15,131 bases of DNA from RGIG5327 sp045612485. Its GTDB lineage: Bacteria > Verrucomicrobiota > Lentisphaeria > Victivallales > UBA1829. Location of the stretch: the NCBI GenBank assembly GCA_045612485.1, contig JAZKZE010000176.1, positions 1 to 15,131 of the forward strand. Reading direction: 5' to 3'. The notes under the pieces are model-generated. The model was given only the letters and a program-made list of their open reading frames with translations, did no database searches and had not been told where the DNA came from. Of this stretch, positions 14,589 through 15,131 are shown piece by piece (the first letter of the stretch is position 1; every line of letters begins with the position of its first letter). The position numbers and the translations under genes were made by a program.

Positions 14589-15131
14589 TTACGGCAGATC
14601 CGTACAGTATTTTTTTATGTATTCAGAGGGCGTCATGGAAAATTTCCTGCGGAACTCCCTGGAAAAGAAAGGCACATTGCGGTAGCCGCATTTTTCCGCG
14701 ACCGCCTTTATGGTATAGGATTGTCCCCCCCGCCGCAGCCACATGGCGGCATAATCCAGACGGATATTGATAAGGTATTGAATGGGGGACATGGATAATT
14801 TTGCATGAAAAAGCCTTGTAAGAGTACGGGGAGTCACCCCGCAGGTTTTTGCCATACCTGCCAGAGTATGCTGCTGGGCACAGTTGGCAGATAACTGCCG
14901 TAAAAAATGTTCAAATTTCGAGTCGGAGGCTTCTTCCCTTTTCCGGGTGGAAAGTTCATAAAGAAGTTCATAACAGATCAGAGAAAGTTCCCGTTCTGTT
15001 TCCTGAAGCACGACAAAATCTGTAACGATGGCTTTCACCCGGTCAAAGAGATTCCGGATACATGAGTCTTCCTGAAGATGAAACACTCCTGCTGCCTTCA
15101 ATGCAAGTGTACTGCCCATTGCCGCCATGAC
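14589..15131 (-). CDS. AraC-family transcriptional regulator, partial (5' end outside the window)
   Basis: The open frame runs to the window edge, so the N-terminal cupin domain is missing from view; an in-frame ATG at 15128 is almost certainly internal. About 180 residues are visible. The C-terminal AraC DNA-binding domain is complete: HTLAGMAKTCGVTPRTLTRL, then YTIKAVAEKCGYRNVPFFSR and MTPSEYIKKY. It is paralogous to the neighbouring plus-strand AraC protein along the linker and both helix-turn-helix units. The two genes are tail to tail, with stop codons 2 nt apart and no room for a terminator, so their transcripts would overlap. The gene it controls probably lies to the right of the window. 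Confidence 0.88.
   Translation of the reverse strand, partial: VMAAMGSTLALKAAGVFHLQEDSCIRNLFDRVKAIVTDFVVLQETERELSLICYELLYELSTRKREEASDSKFEHFLRQLSANCAQQHTLAGMAKTCGVTPRTLTRLFHAKLSMSPIQYLINIRLDYAAMWLRRGGQSYTIKAVAEKCGYRNVPFFSREFRRKFSMTPSEYIKKYCTDLP

Overview
The window most resembles a Gram-negative, LPS-bearing bacterium of the PVC group. The phylum Lentisphaerota (Victivallis-like) is my best guess at moderate confidence. The reasons are the WaaA/KdtA gene (LPS inner core), lipoprotein and secretin genes (outer membrane), a DUF4838 protein next to AraC regulators and a BNR-repeat sialidase-like protein (host or mucin glycan use), and the moderate GC content. No rRNA, tRNA, CRISPR array, transposase or integrase is visible.

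Layout. Positions 1-350 hold no convincing gene. They contain a GC-richer, hairpin-rich, repeat-like segment and a long AT-rich inverted repeat. Positions 357-4928 form an envelope block: a small coiled-coil lipoprotein, a strong hairpin (terminator or attenuator), then two adjacent, mutually homologous secretin-like genes. The second of these encodes a lipoprotein, and the block ends in a perfect 14-bp terminator. Positions 4946-7775 carry a cysteine-rich MarR-type regulator, then signal peptide peptidase SppA apparently coupled to a RecB/AddB/Cas4-like protein that keeps its iron-sulphur cysteines but seems to lack the nuclease residues. Positions 7805-9799 hold divergently transcribed waaA (minus) and a GNAT acetyltransferase (plus), each with a recognisable promoter. 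The acetyltransferase shares a bidirectional terminator with the next block.

Positions 9871-15131 form a catabolic and regulatory block: a BNR/sialidase-like protein without a signal peptide (minus), an exported DUF4838 protein with a C-terminal sugar-binding-like domain (minus), and an AraC regulator divergent from it (plus). A second, paralogous AraC gene (minus, cut by the window edge) ends 2 nt from the first. The likely scheme is that the AraC protein senses a glycan-derived signal and controls the divergent DUF4838 and sialidase-like genes. This is inferred from gene order only.

The main points for follow-up are the orphan tandem secretin pair, the degenerate nuclease-fold Fe-S protein next to SppA, and the promoter-then-terminator arrangement in the leader of the sialidase-like gene.
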